DNA of 32,292 nucleotides from a virus, in the IMG/VR virus record IMGVR_UViG_3300027977_000119, positions 1-32,292 of that record. One strand, given 5' to 3'. Of this stretch, positions 16,614-23,815 are shown one piece after another. The stretch's first letter is position 1, and each line of letters starts with the position of its first letter. Made by a program: the position numbers and the translations under genes. The notes under the pieces were generated by a model that saw only the letters and a list, made by a program, of their open reading frames with translations, did not search any database and was not told the DNA's origin.

Positions 16614-17525
16614 ATGGCAGATCTTAGATATCCACGTAAAAATATTGGTCCCCAAGATGATTACTTTAAAATTCAAGTTTTAAAGTATGAACCTCCAGGT
16701 CTTGGTTTGACTGGAGGATTTGCATTGAGAACTACAGAACAAGCATTAGAGGATGCACTAAGACAGTCCGGAAACACTAGAAGATCTTTGGCAACTATTA
16801 TATTACCAATGCCAGCAAATATTCAAGATAATAATGGTGCAGATTGGCAATCTGGAACGATGAATCCTATTGTAGCAACTCTTGCCAATGCTGCGTCTTC
16901 TTCAGTACTATCGGGAAATGTAGTAAAATCAATATACGACTCTATTAAAAATTTTGGAGTAAATATTAATGCTGCCATTACAACCGGCGAAGGACAGTCG
17001 GCGGTTGCTGGAGGAACTGCAGCAGCTGCAGTTCAAGCAGCATTAGGTCAAGGAAGTATTAATTCAATCATATCAAGAGCAACTGGAAAAGTATTTAATG
17101 AAAATGTAGAACTCCTTTTCAATGGAGTTACAATGCGTCCAGCATTTAATTTTACATTTGATATGGTCCCGAGATCTACAGATGAATCTCAAATGATTAA
17201 AACGATCATTAGGACATTTAAAAAAAATATGACTCCTAGTAAAGGAAAACCAGGAGTTGATGGTGGAGGTCTTTTTGTTTCAGCACCAAATATTTTTAAA
17301 CTGGAATATATGAGTGGAGGAAAGCAACATCCATTTTTACATCGTTTTAAACCATGTGCCCTTACACAAATGAGTGTAAATTATAATGGATCTGCACAAT
17401 ATGCAACATATCCTGACGCAACTCCAGTGCATATGCAATTGACCCTACAGTTTCAAGAACTGTCACCAATTTATGCAGAAGATTATGATCAATCTACTGA
17501 AGGAAGAATAGGAGTTGGATATTAA
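16614..17525 (+). CDS. 48: Baseplate tail tube cap gp48
   Basis: A 303-residue protein. The first part is MADLRYPRKNIGPQDDYFKI, VLKYEPPGLG and ATIILPMPANIQDNNGADW. The middle Ala-rich helical insertion (about 85-155) precedes NENVELLFNGVTMRPAFNF, MVPRSTDESQMIKTIIRTFK and a C-terminal LTQMSVNYNGSAQYATYPD with PVHMQLTLQFQEL. The last blocks are the conserved fold of gp48 and of tail-tube-like proteins. T4 gp48 is 364 residues. In T4 gp48 sits on the baseplate hub and nucleates gp54 and the tube. The gene is followed directly by gp53 through a TAATG overlap. Assignment is firm from sequence blocks and order. Confidence 0.85.
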   Translation: MADLRYPRKNIGPQDDYFKIQVLKYEPPGLGLTGGFALRTTEQALEDALRQSGNTRRSLATIILPMPANIQDNNGADWQSGTMNPIVATLANAASSSVLSGNVVKSIYDSIKNFGVNINAAITTGEGQSAVAGGTAAAAVQAALGQGSINSIISRATGKVFNENVELLFNGVTMRPAFNFTFDMVPRSTDESQMIKTIIRTFKKNMTPSKGKPGVDGGGLFVSAPNIFKLEYMSGGKQHPFLHRFKPCALTQMSVNYNGSAQYATYPDATPVHMQLTLQFQELSPIYAEDYDQSTEGRIGVGY

Positions 17526-18217
17526 TGACTTACTTTAGAGAGTTACCTAATCTAGAATACCAATCATTTTTACCAGATTCAAAATCTTCTGATCAATATT
17601 TGACAGTTAAAAACTTATTCCGTAGAGTCAAACTTCGTGATGACTTACAAAACGTCTTCACTGTCTTTGATAAGTATCAGATTCCAGATGGATCAAGACC
17701 AGAGTTAGTTGCACAAGAACTTTATGGTAGTGTTCAATATGACTGGGTTGTAATTGTATCAGCAGGAATCACAAGAGTCAGAGACGAATGGCCACTCTCT
17801 GACAAACAAGTTTATGATTATGCAGAATCAATTTATGGAAACGATTTGAATGCTGTTCATCATTATGAAACCACAGAAGTTAAAGACCCTGAAGACCGTT
17901 TGATTCTTCCTTCTGGTCAAGTTATTGATGAAGACTTTAAAGTTTATTATACTTATGGTGGAAATCTTTATACGAATGATGCATCAGAACTTGGAGCAAA
18001 TGTCATTCGTATTTCAGACCCAATCGTAGGAATCAGTAATTACGAATATGAAGTGCTGAAAAATAATGATAAGAGAGGTATTTACGTTCTTAAACCAAGA
18101 TACTTGCAACAAGTTCTGAATGATACAAGAAAAGCGATGATTTATGATAAATCATCGCAATATGTAAATGATAAATTGATTAAAACAGAAAATACGAAAG
18201 TTACGATTCCATTTTAA
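17525..18217 (+). CDS. 53: Baseplate wedge subunit gp53
   Basis: A 230-residue protein starting MTYFRELPNLEYQSFLPDS. Conserved blocks include VKNLFRRVKLRDDLQNVFTVFDKY, RPELVAQELYGSVQYDWVVIV, DEWPLSDKQVYDYAESIYG and a C-terminal YVLKPRYLQQVLND. T4 gp53 is 196 residues; in T4 it joins the six wedges around the hub. The C-terminal part corresponds in position to the LysM-like domain of gp53. It is the last gene of the plus-strand group, and a hairpin lies just after its stop facing the converging gp32 gene. Confidence 0.9.
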   Translation: MTYFRELPNLEYQSFLPDSKSSDQYLTVKNLFRRVKLRDDLQNVFTVFDKYQIPDGSRPELVAQELYGSVQYDWVVIVSAGITRVRDEWPLSDKQVYDYAESIYGNDLNAVHHYETTEVKDPEDRLILPSGQVIDEDFKVYYTYGGNLYTNDASELGANVIRISDPIVGISNYEYEVLKNNDKRGIYVLKPRYLQQVLNDTRKAMIYDKSSQYVNDKLIKTENTKVTIPF

Positions 18218-18218
18218 A

Positions 18219-18238
18219 GGAGGAGATTTCTCTCCTCC
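18219..18238. terminator. Hairpin between convergent gp53 and gp32
   Basis: A perfect 8-bp stem GGAGGAGA/TCTCCTCC with a 4-nt loop (TTTC on plus, GAAA on minus, a GNRA-type tetraloop). It lies 1 bp after the gp53 stop and 9 bp before the gp32 stop. The minus strand has TTTAAAAT after the stem and the plus strand has AATCTTAT, so U-tracts are weak. It may act in both directions or stabilise mRNA 3' ends. Confidence 0.65.
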
Positions 18239-18247
18239 AATCTTATA

Positions 18248-19171
18248 TCAATCTTCAGCAAGTTTTGCGAAGTATGAAAGTGCGTCGTCATCTTCATCAT
18301 CCTCTACAGGTGCCGCAGCACGACGAGTCGGTTGAAGATTATTGAGTTCGCTACGAAGATCATCATCAAGGTCACGAACTGAACCACGAGTATCATCTTC
18401 ATTCTCAACTTCTTCATCAAGACGAGTAGAAGTCTTAGCACCAAGCACAGAGTCAAGACGCTTCTTCAGTTCATCATAGGTCTTGAACTGATCAGGAGCA
18501 ACAAACTCTGTCAGAGAATACTGCTTCTTCCAGATTGCTTCCATTGCGTCATCATCATCCAGAAGAGCACCAACAGCAGCAAACTCACTGGAATCATAAT
18601 TCCTATAACCAGCAACACTCTTTGCTTTCAGTTTGAAGTTTGCACCCTGCCAGAAGTCAAAAGCGTTGATAGGAGTTTCGTCCTCATATTCAGGTTGCAT
18701 TGCTTCCATAATCTTATCAAAGATTTTCTTACCATACTTGAAGAGGAAGACTTTACCTTCGTTTTCAGGATTAGCAGGATCCTTAACAACATAAATGTTA
18801 CTCACATAAGTCAGTTTGCGTTTCTGCTTACGGGCAACTTCTTTACCAGCATCAGTGCCATTGTTCCAGAGTCCGGAGTTATACTCACATACAGGACACT
18901 TCTGATTAATGGTAGTGAGGCACTGGTCAATCAACCAACCACCAGAACCTTGAAATGCGTGACTATAAACCTTCACAAACGGCAGATCTTCCCCATCAGG
19001 AGCAGGAAGAAAGCGAATGACTGCAAAACCATTATTTCCCTTATCTACACTCAACTTCCAAAAGCGTTCATCACTAGAACTTTCGGAGTTATTCATTTTT
19101 TCAACTTGCTTCACCAGTTTTTCAGTGAGAGAACCAAGTTTGGATTGTTTTTTAAGATTTGCGAACGACAT
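18248..19171 (-). CDS. 32: Single-stranded DNA binding protein gp32
   Basis: A 307-residue protein. Residues 7-15 (KKQSKLGSL) resemble the basic N-terminal cooperativity motif of T4 gp32. The OB-fold core includes RFWKLSVDKGNNGFAVIRFL and KVYSHAFQG. A zinc site is visible as H71, C84, C92 and C95 (QKCPVCEYN). The C-terminus is acidic (VEDDEDDDALSYF), as needed for protein contacts in this family. T4 gp32 is 301 residues. It coats DNA during replication, recombination and repair and works with gp59, encoded two genes upstream. A near-consensus sigma70 promoter precedes it, and no strong ribosome binding site is visible, so translation control like that of T4 gene 32 is possible. Confidence 0.95.
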   Translation of the reverse strand: MSFANLKKQSKLGSLTEKLVKQVEKMNNSESSSDERFWKLSVDKGNNGFAVIRFLPAPDGEDLPFVKVYSHAFQGSGGWLIDQCLTTINQKCPVCEYNSGLWNNGTDAGKEVARKQKRKLTYVSNIYVVKDPANPENEGKVFLFKYGKKIFDKIMEAMQPEYEDETPINAFDFWQGANFKLKAKSVAGYRNYDSSEFAAVGALLDDDDAMEAIWKKQYSLTEFVAPDQFKTYDELKKRLDSVLGAKTSTRLDEEVENEDDTRGSVRDLDDDLRSELNNLQPTRRAAAPVEDDEDDDALSYFAKLAED

Positions 19172-19212
19172 AAGATTTTTTAGATACGTTGGATAAATTG
19201 GATTCCTTTGTT

Positions 19213-19241
19213 ATTATAGCAAAAATACTCTCAAGCGTCAA
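19213..19241 (-). promoter_or_regulatory. Strong sigma70-type promoter for gp32
   Basis: On the minus strand TTGACG (19241-19236), a 17-bp spacer and TATAAT (19218-19213). Only one base differs from the -35 consensus. The -35 box overlaps the last codons and stop of the upstream DUF1825-like gene. The predicted start lies about 35 nt before the gp32 ATG. Confidence 0.7.
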
Positions 19242-19563
19242 TAAATTGTTTGAGAGATTCAATCGTTTTAGTCATACTTTTAAACAGAATATTCATATCA
19301 GTTTCTGGGGGAAATCCCATCAGAGCAACTGATTTGCGAAGATTTTCTTTCATTGTGACTGCTTGTGGGTCATCAGAAAGAGACAAACGAGTATACATTA
19401 CACGCTGCTTTTCAAGTAGCAATTCAAGTTTTTCAATATGTTCCAATTTGTCTTCACGGGTCATCATACCAAAAGTCAAAATGCTTCCGTAAATATCCTC
19501 TTGCAACTGATTAATTTCGGTCAGTTCATCTTGGATAATATCAGAATCAAAAAAATTACTCAT
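19231..19563 (-). CDS. DUF1825-like small protein (cyanobacterial family)
   Basis: A 110-residue, mostly helical protein: MSNFFDSDIIQDELTEINQL, REDKLEHIEKLELLLEKQR, YTRLSLSDDPQAV, LMGFPPETDMNILFKSM. The opening FFDSxIxQ, the central REDKxxxIEKLExLxEK and the YxRxxLSDD block match the pattern of the cyanobacterial DUF1825 family (about 108 residues), whose function I do not know. It overlaps the gp59 stop by 8 bp and carries the -35 box of gp32 in its 3' end, so it is part of a replication operon. The family link is from memory of its pattern. A phage-acquired host gene is likely. Confidence 0.65.
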   Translation of the reverse strand: MSNFFDSDIIQDELTEINQLQEDIYGSILTFGMMTREDKLEHIEKLELLLEKQRVMYTRLSLSDDPQAVTMKENLRKSVALMGFPPETDMNILFKSMTKTIESLKQFIDA

Positions 19564-20146
19564 TGATAATTTCCCGCAAAATACGTTTGAATTGGAATAT
19601 GTCAGTATTTAGAAAAGGAGAGTATTTTGAAATTTTTAAACTTATGGTTTCCCACACTGGGTCTAGAAGTTTCTTATCAAACCTTTTACTGAACTGAAAT
19701 ATTCTATCATAAATTACCAGAGTTTCCAAGCAGATTTTACCACTTAAAAAACCTTTTAGAATTGGCGGATGTCCTTTGGAGCAGTTCAAGGCATCCTCTA
19801 ATTTTGTCTCCGAGAACAATTCGTTGCTTTGTTCCTTGAATAAGTAAGTTAAACTCTGCTGTCGTTTCATCCACTCTTGGTAGGTTCTTTCTCCAGAATT
19901 TATAACCTGACCTATCCATAAATTTCCCGGTGTGTCTGTTGCTACAAAGTTTGATACAAGAAAATCTACAACTTCTTTGTCAGAATACTTTCTTGAGGTC
20001 TTCTCGAACCAATACTTATCGGACCTTTTATTAAAAGAAGTCAGTGTTGCTCTGACTTTCTTGTTATATTTAAAGTAATCGTATTTTGGATTGGTAAAGT
20101 GTGATTTTAACGAAAGATAATTTTGATAAACTTCAAATGGACTCAT
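19556..20146 (-). CDS. 59: Helicase loader gp59
   Basis: A 196-residue protein starting MSPFEVYQNYLSLKSHFTNP. It shares with T4 gp59 (217 residues) the order YxxYLxxKxHF, KYDYFKYN, RSDKYWFEKTSRKYSDKEVV, FLVSNFVAT, a middle LFKEQ segment and the C-terminal FDKKLLDPVWETISLKISKY block. In T4 it binds forks and gp32-coated DNA and loads the gp41 helicase. Its ATG overlaps the gp33 stop (ATGA) and it is followed by the DUF1825-like gene and gp32, a T4-like neighbourhood. Confidence 0.9.
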   Translation of the reverse strand: MSPFEVYQNYLSLKSHFTNPKYDYFKYNKKVRATLTSFNKRSDKYWFEKTSRKYSDKEVVDFLVSNFVATDTPGNLWIGQVINSGERTYQEWMKRQQSLTYLFKEQSNELFSETKLEDALNCSKGHPPILKGFLSGKICLETLVIYDRIFQFSKRFDKKLLDPVWETISLKISKYSPFLNTDIFQFKRILREIINE

Positions 20147-20403
20147 AGGGGAAGTTTTGCCCGTGAGGTGCGTTTCATAAAGTTCAAACTAATCGCATCA
20201 TACTTGAGTTTTTCTTTGAGTGGTTTTGAAATCAGTTTTGTGACCGACTCCACTTCAAGATTATTAATTTCACAATAATGACAGATTGCGTCAATGTAAT
20301 TAAAGTTTTCCTCAATCACAATTTTCTCTATCTCTAGAGCAAACTTTGAGGGAGTCAGAAACTTATTTTCTATAACTTGTTCTAGTTCTTTATTGGGTTC
20401 CAT
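20143..20403 (-). CDS. 33: Late transcription coactivator gp33
   Basis: An 86-residue protein. An upstream in-frame start exists (20502), but it would overlap the nuclease gene by more than 100 bp. The ATG at 20401-20403 (MEPNKELEQVIENKFLTPSK) gives a 14-bp overlap and a size close to T4 gp33 (112). The core FALEIEKIVIEENFNYIDAI, HYCEINNLEVE and hydrophobic C-terminus parallel T4 gp33 (IEKMVEEFGMSYLEA and so on). In T4 gp33 bridges RNA polymerase and the sliding clamp to activate late promoters, matching the many late boxes here. It is coupled to gp59 by ATGA. Confidence 0.8.
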   Translation of the reverse strand: MEPNKELEQVIENKFLTPSKFALEIEKIVIEENFNYIDAICHYCEINNLEVESVTKLISKPLKEKLKYDAISLNFMKRTSRAKLPL

Positions 20404-21070
20404 ATTCTGCGAGTTTGTCTCTAACAAATGTTCTAATATATTCGGTAAGTAGTTTGAGATACTTTGATTTGTCTCTTTCTTCATAAACAACGCATTCTCC
20501 ATTTTCGCAAGACATAATGATTACAAGTTTTTTAATTGGAATACCAGTGAGTTCATAGAACATTGCACCGTATGCCATACACTGAACAAAATAGTGGTCT
20601 ATCCATTCACGGGGTTTGGGCTTTTTAGAAGTCTTAAAGTCAATTATTGCTAATTCACCATTATGCTCTGCAATTGCATCCACAGTTCCTGCAATACCTA
20701 ATTGCTTACTATATAGGGAACCTTCAAGAGCGTAGATATTATTTATACGATTGAGTTCCGTTTTCGCAATCTTAAAAAGAAAATCCGGAAGCGGCGGAAC
20801 AGGCGGGAGATCCTTATTATAAAGATAATTTTCCACGAGAGAATGCATATCCGTGCCACGATTCGTAGCCGCTTTAGTAATTTTCTGTGCTTCCTCTTCA
20901 CCGACCTTTTTACGCCACTTGACGAATATTTCACGATTAAAATGACTCGTAACAGAAGTGATTGAAACTAGTTTAAGAAGTTCTTCATCATCAGGCACTT
21001 TATAATACCTGACTCCATCGATTGTCTCACGCTCCAACTTTGGGAGTTCAATATCAATATGATTAAACAT
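20390..21070 (-). CDS. PD-(D/E)XK exonuclease (Cas4/RecB-like, MGME1-like)
   Basis: A 226-residue protein. Motifs in order: SITSVTSHF (35-44), RGTDMHSLVE with H76, GIAGTVDAIAEHNGELAIIDFKTSKK (125-150) with D131, D144 and K146, and HYFVQCMAYGAM with Q163. This is the full catalytic signature of the PD-(D/E)XK exonucleases, with the H-D-DxK-Q pattern. Such genes sit beside gp33 and gp59 in related cyanophages. A role in recombination or host DNA processing is inferred. It follows the homing endonuclease by a 1-bp TAATG overlap, so it may be translated through coupling. Confidence 0.85.
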   Translation of the reverse strand: MFNHIDIELPKLERETIDGVRYYKVPDDEELLKLVSITSVTSHFNREIFVKWRKKVGEEEAQKITKAATNRGTDMHSLVENYLYNKDLPPVPPLPDFLFKIAKTELNRINNIYALEGSLYSKQLGIAGTVDAIAEHNGELAIIDFKTSKKPKPREWIDHYFVQCMAYGAMFYELTGIPIKKLVIIMSCENGECVVYEERDKSKYLKLLTEYIRTFVRDKLAEYGTQ

Positions 21071-21795
21071 TAAGACCTCACTCTCCCTTTATTATAACCC
21101 ATAGGTATAGATTCGTCAATTGTTATAAGTTTTTCTTCAATACCATTATTAATCCAAAATCTTTTAGGGCGTTTTTTTGCCCTTTCTTTTAATTTTTCAA
21201 TGGTTTCGGGCGAATGCTTTTTGCCAAACATAGGGTTATTTTCACCAGAAATGTCGTGATGATTTTCACTGATTTTTTTTCTGGTTTCTTCAGAAAGAAT
21301 TTTGCCAAGATTTAATTGGCGAATTTTTTCTCTTGTTCCTTCACTTACTTCCCTACCAACTAACCAAGGCTTTGGTTTCCCTTTTGAGGAATCACTCATT
21401 TTTTTCCTTGTTTCTTCACTATGTTTTTTACCATACATACCAACTTTTTTATCTTTATGAAGTTGTTTTACTCGTTCAGAACATTCTTGACGATATTCTT
21501 CACTCGCTTCCCAACCAAAAATACCATCCCCACCATCAGTTAAGTTATATCCACTAGGGACCTTTGTATTATATTGTTTTATGTAATATTGTTCAAGTTC
21601 ATATGCTCTTTCGGCACTTTCAACTTCTTCAACTAATTGAATAAAAAACTTTTCTTGTCCATATTTTTGAATTGCTTCTGTTAGAATGAATCCCCTTTTA
21701 ATATGTTGTGAAAATCTTTCCTCAAGGGAAAATTTAGTTATACCAACATATTGTTTTTTATTTTCAATATTAGTAATTAAATATACTTTATACAT
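21070..21795 (-). CDS. GIY-YIG homing endonuclease with NUMOD3 repeats
   Basis: A 241-residue protein. Residues 1-95 form a GIY-YIG-type nuclease domain: KVYLITN followed by YVGIT, SLEERFSQHI, an AIQKYG/EKF block and a YELEQYYIKQYNT block ending GYNLTDGG. Residues 115-215 hold several NUMOD3-type DNA-binding repeats: YGKKHSEETRKKM, LSEETRKKISE and GENNPMFGKKHSPET. This is the layout of free-standing Seg-type endonucleases of T4-like phages. It separates phoH from the exonuclease gene and seems an insertion. Its ATG lies directly next to a 16-bp inverted repeat with a late promoter in the loop (see that entry). No good ribosome binding site is visible. Confidence 0.9.
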   Translation of the reverse strand: MYKVYLITNIENKKQYVGITKFSLEERFSQHIKRGFILTEAIQKYGQEKFFIQLVEEVESAERAYELEQYYIKQYNTKVPSGYNLTDGGDGIFGWEASEEYRQECSERVKQLHKDKKVGMYGKKHSEETRKKMSDSSKGKPKPWLVGREVSEGTREKIRQLNLGKILSEETRKKISENHHDISGENNPMFGKKHSPETIEKLKERAKKRPKRFWINNGIEEKLITIDESIPMGYNKGRVRS

Positions 21796-21854
21796 TGTCT
21801 AGTTCGTAAAGGTTTTAATTATTTATATAAATCTATTTCTTTACGAACTAGACA
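21796..21854 (-). promoter_or_regulatory. Hairpin directly before the homing endonuclease start, with a late promoter in the loop
   Basis: The arms TGTCTAGTTCGTAAAG (21796-21811) and CTTTACGAACTAGACA (21839-21854) are perfect 16-bp complements with a 27-nt loop. On the coding strand the second arm ends exactly before the ATG (21795-21793). No U-tract follows, so a terminator is unlikely. A transcript from upstream would fold and hide the start region. Transcripts started from the loop promoter would lack the first arm. Confidence 0.85.
21820..21827 (-). promoter_or_regulatory. Perfect T4 late promoter TATAAATA inside the hairpin loop
   Basis: TATAAATA on the minus strand, identical to the T4 late consensus. 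A start 6 nt downstream would fall at about 21814, between loop and second arm, and make an RNA without the first arm of the hairpin. Confidence 0.65.
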
Positions 21855-21859
21855 TATAA

Positions 21860-22624
21860 TTATAAAGTAATGCCTAGTTCATACTTTGCCAATAGATACT
21901 CCTTGACCAAAGATGAACGGACAATATCGTCTATTCCAAACTCAATTATATCAAAAGATGGCATTTTTCTAATAATATTCATAAAATCAATAATACCATT
22001 TCTTTCACTTGTTTTAATTAAATCTGACTGTGTAGCATCCCCACAGAAACATATTCTACTATTTTCACCAACACGAGTAATAATAGAATCTAATTCGTGA
22101 CCATTTAAGTTAGAGAATTCATCAACTATGATAATAGAGTTGTCTAATGTAGTTCCCCTAATAAATGAAGTGCTCCAAAACTTAACTGTTTCCTGCGATT
22201 TAAGATTTCCATAGAGCATCTCAAAATCAGCGTCAGAAGGCATTTGGAACATATACTTCACCATATTCTTATAAGGAATCTGGTAAATATCTGCCTTATC
22301 GTCGTGACTTCCGGGCAAGAATCCAATCTCTCTTGTAGCGACTAAAGAACGAACAAGATAAATCTTCTCATAAGGAGTTCTTTCGTCCAGAACATCTACC
22401 AGAGCATTATAGAGTGTAATAAAGGTCTTACCAGTTCCAGCACAACCATAAGCAATAATATGCTTACCGTCTGCATAAGAGTCAAACAGACGCTTTTGAT
22501 TGTCTGTAAGAGGTTCTATATCAACCAAATACTCTGAACTTAATGGTTTCTTTCTCTTTGCCTGTTTTGCGGTAAGACCAACGCCGATTGGTTGGTCCGA
22601 ATTGCTTCTCTTTCTTCTTGCCAT
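21860..22624 (-). CDS. phoH: PhoH-like P-loop ATPase
   Basis: A 254-residue protein. A basic N-terminus (MARRKRS) precedes the Walker A loop GCAGTGKT (60-67). Walker B is IIIVDE (164-169) and GDATQS (195-200) follows. EPLTDNQKRLFDSY and VRSLVATREIGFLPGS are family blocks. PhoH-like ATPases are widespread in marine phages and are linked to phosphate stress in bacteria, although the activity in phage is unsettled. The ATG is 1 bp after the stop of the small upstream gene. The 3' end contains TGAACTAGGCA, similar to the adjoining hairpin arm. It is probably driven from the late box at 22899. Confidence 0.95.
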   Translation of the reverse strand: MARRKRSNSDQPIGVGLTAKQAKRKKPLSSEYLVDIEPLTDNQKRLFDSYADGKHIIAYGCAGTGKTFITLYNALVDVLDERTPYEKIYLVRSLVATREIGFLPGSHDDKADIYQIPYKNMVKYMFQMPSDADFEMLYGNLKSQETVKFWSTSFIRGTTLDNSIIIVDEFSNLNGHELDSIITRVGENSRICFCGDATQSDLIKTSERNGIIDFMNIIRKMPSFDIIEFGIDDIVRSSLVKEYLLAKYELGITL

Positions 22625-22625
22625 T

Positions 22626-22874
22626 TTAGAGTTTCTTTACAGTTGATCTTGGTGCCTTACTTGCATTCTCTAGGACAGTATTCCACGAAGGGTGCTTATT
22701 GATCAATTTATTCCTCCACTCACCAACCTCACCGGGAGATGGACAAGTAGAAGGATCTGACCAGTCACGAATCCAGTCAGAGTTGTCTTTTTTCCACTGA
22801 TCCCAGTCGTGGATGCTCATTTCCACTTCTTTCTGTTCGCCAGTGGTCTTATGAATAACGGGGTATACAGGCAT
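22626..22874 (-). CDS. Small conserved cyanophage protein (FmdB-like by pattern)
   Basis: An 82-residue protein: MPVYPVIHKTTGEQKEVEMS, WDQWKKDNSDWIRDWSD, CPSPGEVGEWRNKLINKHPSW. The opening MPxYPxxxxxTGE and the Pro/Gly/Trp-rich middle are typical of small proteins found next to phoH in T4-like cyanophages, some of which are named FmdB-like regulators. Only one cysteine (C64) is present, so no complete zinc ribbon can be formed. It has a late box 24 bp upstream and is 1 bp before phoH, so both are likely co-transcribed. The function is unknown. Confidence 0.7.
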   Translation of the reverse strand: MPVYPVIHKTTGEQKEVEMSIHDWDQWKKDNSDWIRDWSDPSTCPSPGEVGEWRNKLINKHPSWNTVLENASKAPRSTVKKL

Positions 22875-22898
22875 AAAGTTATAAATTCAACACAAAAA

Positions 22899-22906
22899 TA
22901 TTTATG
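22899..22906 (-). promoter_or_regulatory. Late promoter CATAAATA overlapping the thyX stop
   Basis: CATAAATA on the minus strand contains the TAA stop of thyX (22902-22904). The next gene starts 24 bp downstream. It is likely to serve the small gene, phoH and possibly more. Confidence 0.6.
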
Positions 22907-23654
22907 GACTCAAACGTGCTCGGTGAAGACGCTTCTCTTCATAATACTTCCAGACATTTGGAGACCATTTTTGAAGAAGTGGAACAAACTGCTCACACAA
23001 TGCTTGAATCTCTAATTGTGCGTCCATTTTTGCTCGCAGATCCATAATATGAAGAACAGAACGTAGGTTAAAAGAAACCACAAAGTTCTGACGAATTGCT
23101 TGTGCAAGATAGTCCCTAATGTGCTCTTCACACATTCCTTTTTCGTATTTTGTTGCATAACGCTTACAACCTTCTACAATCCAGTTGAGTTCGTCCTGAT
23201 AATCTTCTTGAGTCCAATCATACTTTTTACCATACCGATTGGTATAAAACCCTGCAGGACGCACATAAAAAACATCTTCAGGTTTAAATTCACCACTTGC
23301 AACCTTAATGACTCTCCTTCCAGTATAACGTTGAGATTGCACATCAAAACTAACGCCCACCCTATGAGTCCGTGCTTGCATTGCAACGTTATGAACATAC
23401 CCAGACACCGAAAAAGTAATTGAAGGGTGTTCTAGCGGTCCCCAGTGACCTTTCTCATTGCTCAATAAACGTTCTACAACCCATTCACCACATTCACTTG
23501 CTTTAGGAATTGTTTGATTGTGAATTGGAGTTTCAGAATAGTCACATTTACCTGCCTGATAAATGACTTGTTCTGGAAGTGCATAGCATTGTAGCATCAC
23601 AACTTCAAGATTTTTATCCAGTTCAAGAAGATCTTTTGCTTTAATTGGTTTCAT
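22902..23654 (-). CDS. thyX: Flavin-dependent thymidylate synthase ThyX
   Basis: A 250-residue protein. The ThyX signature is at residues 95-110 as RTHRVGVSFDVQSQRY; the usual first Arg of RHR is replaced by Thr here. Other family blocks are KGHWGPLEHPSITFSVSG (68-85) and the C-terminal ARLDLR-equivalent segment FNLRSVLHIMDLRAKMDAQ. It makes dTMP from dUMP using FAD and NADPH, supplying dTTP for AT-rich phage DNA. Its ATG overlaps the stop of the upstream small gene as ATGA, so the two are coupled. Confidence 0.95.
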   Translation of the reverse strand: MKPIKAKDLLELDKNLEVVMLQCYALPEQVIYQAGKCDYSETPIHNQTIPKASECGEWVVERLLSNEKGHWGPLEHPSITFSVSGYVHNVAMQARTHRVGVSFDVQSQRYTGRRVIKVASGEFKPEDVFYVRPAGFYTNRYGKKYDWTQEDYQDELNWIVEGCKRYATKYEKGMCEEHIRDYLAQAIRQNFVVSFNLRSVLHIMDLRAKMDAQLEIQALCEQFVPLLQKWSPNVWKYYEEKRLHRARLSP

Positions 23655-23815
23655 TTCTTTCCAAATCCTTTTGTTGTTTGTGCTTCAACAACTGCAAGGT
23701 CTTTCTTGACGATTCGTAGTTGTTGTTTGATTTCTACAATTTGTTCTTCCGAAAACAAGTGATCTTGTTTTAACATTCTTTCTAACAGTTTAACCAATTG
23801 TTTTGCTCTAGTCAT
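23651..23815 (-). CDS. Small helical protein of unknown function
   Basis: A 54-residue protein (MTRAKQLVKLLERMLKQDHL, then FSEEQIVEIKQQLRIVKKD). It is predicted helical and amphipathic with basic and hydrophobic heptad-like spacing, so it may form a coiled coil. Three consecutive ATG codons occur; the third (23813-23815) is preferred because a GAGG box lies 6 nt upstream. It overlaps the preceding small gene by 8 bp and the following thyX by ATGA. The longer frame starting at 23869 is unlikely because it would lie almost entirely on the other gene. Confidence 0.6.
   Translation of the reverse strand: MTRAKQLVKLLERMLKQDHLFSEEQIVEIKQQLRIVKKDLAVVEAQTTKGFGKK

Noticed and set aside
18219-18238. 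Ribosome binding sites GGAGG on both strands at the gp53/gp32 junction
   Set aside because: They belong to the arms of the hairpin and no start codon follows at suitable spacing.
20143-20502. Longer gp33 frame of 119 residues
   Set aside because: It would overlap the exonuclease gene by more than 100 bp; the internal ATG at 20403 fits the family length and the short overlaps of neighbours.
21796-21854. Intrinsic terminator of phoH
   Set aside because: The stem is long but no T-tract follows on the coding strand, the loop is large, and the second arm abuts a start codon.
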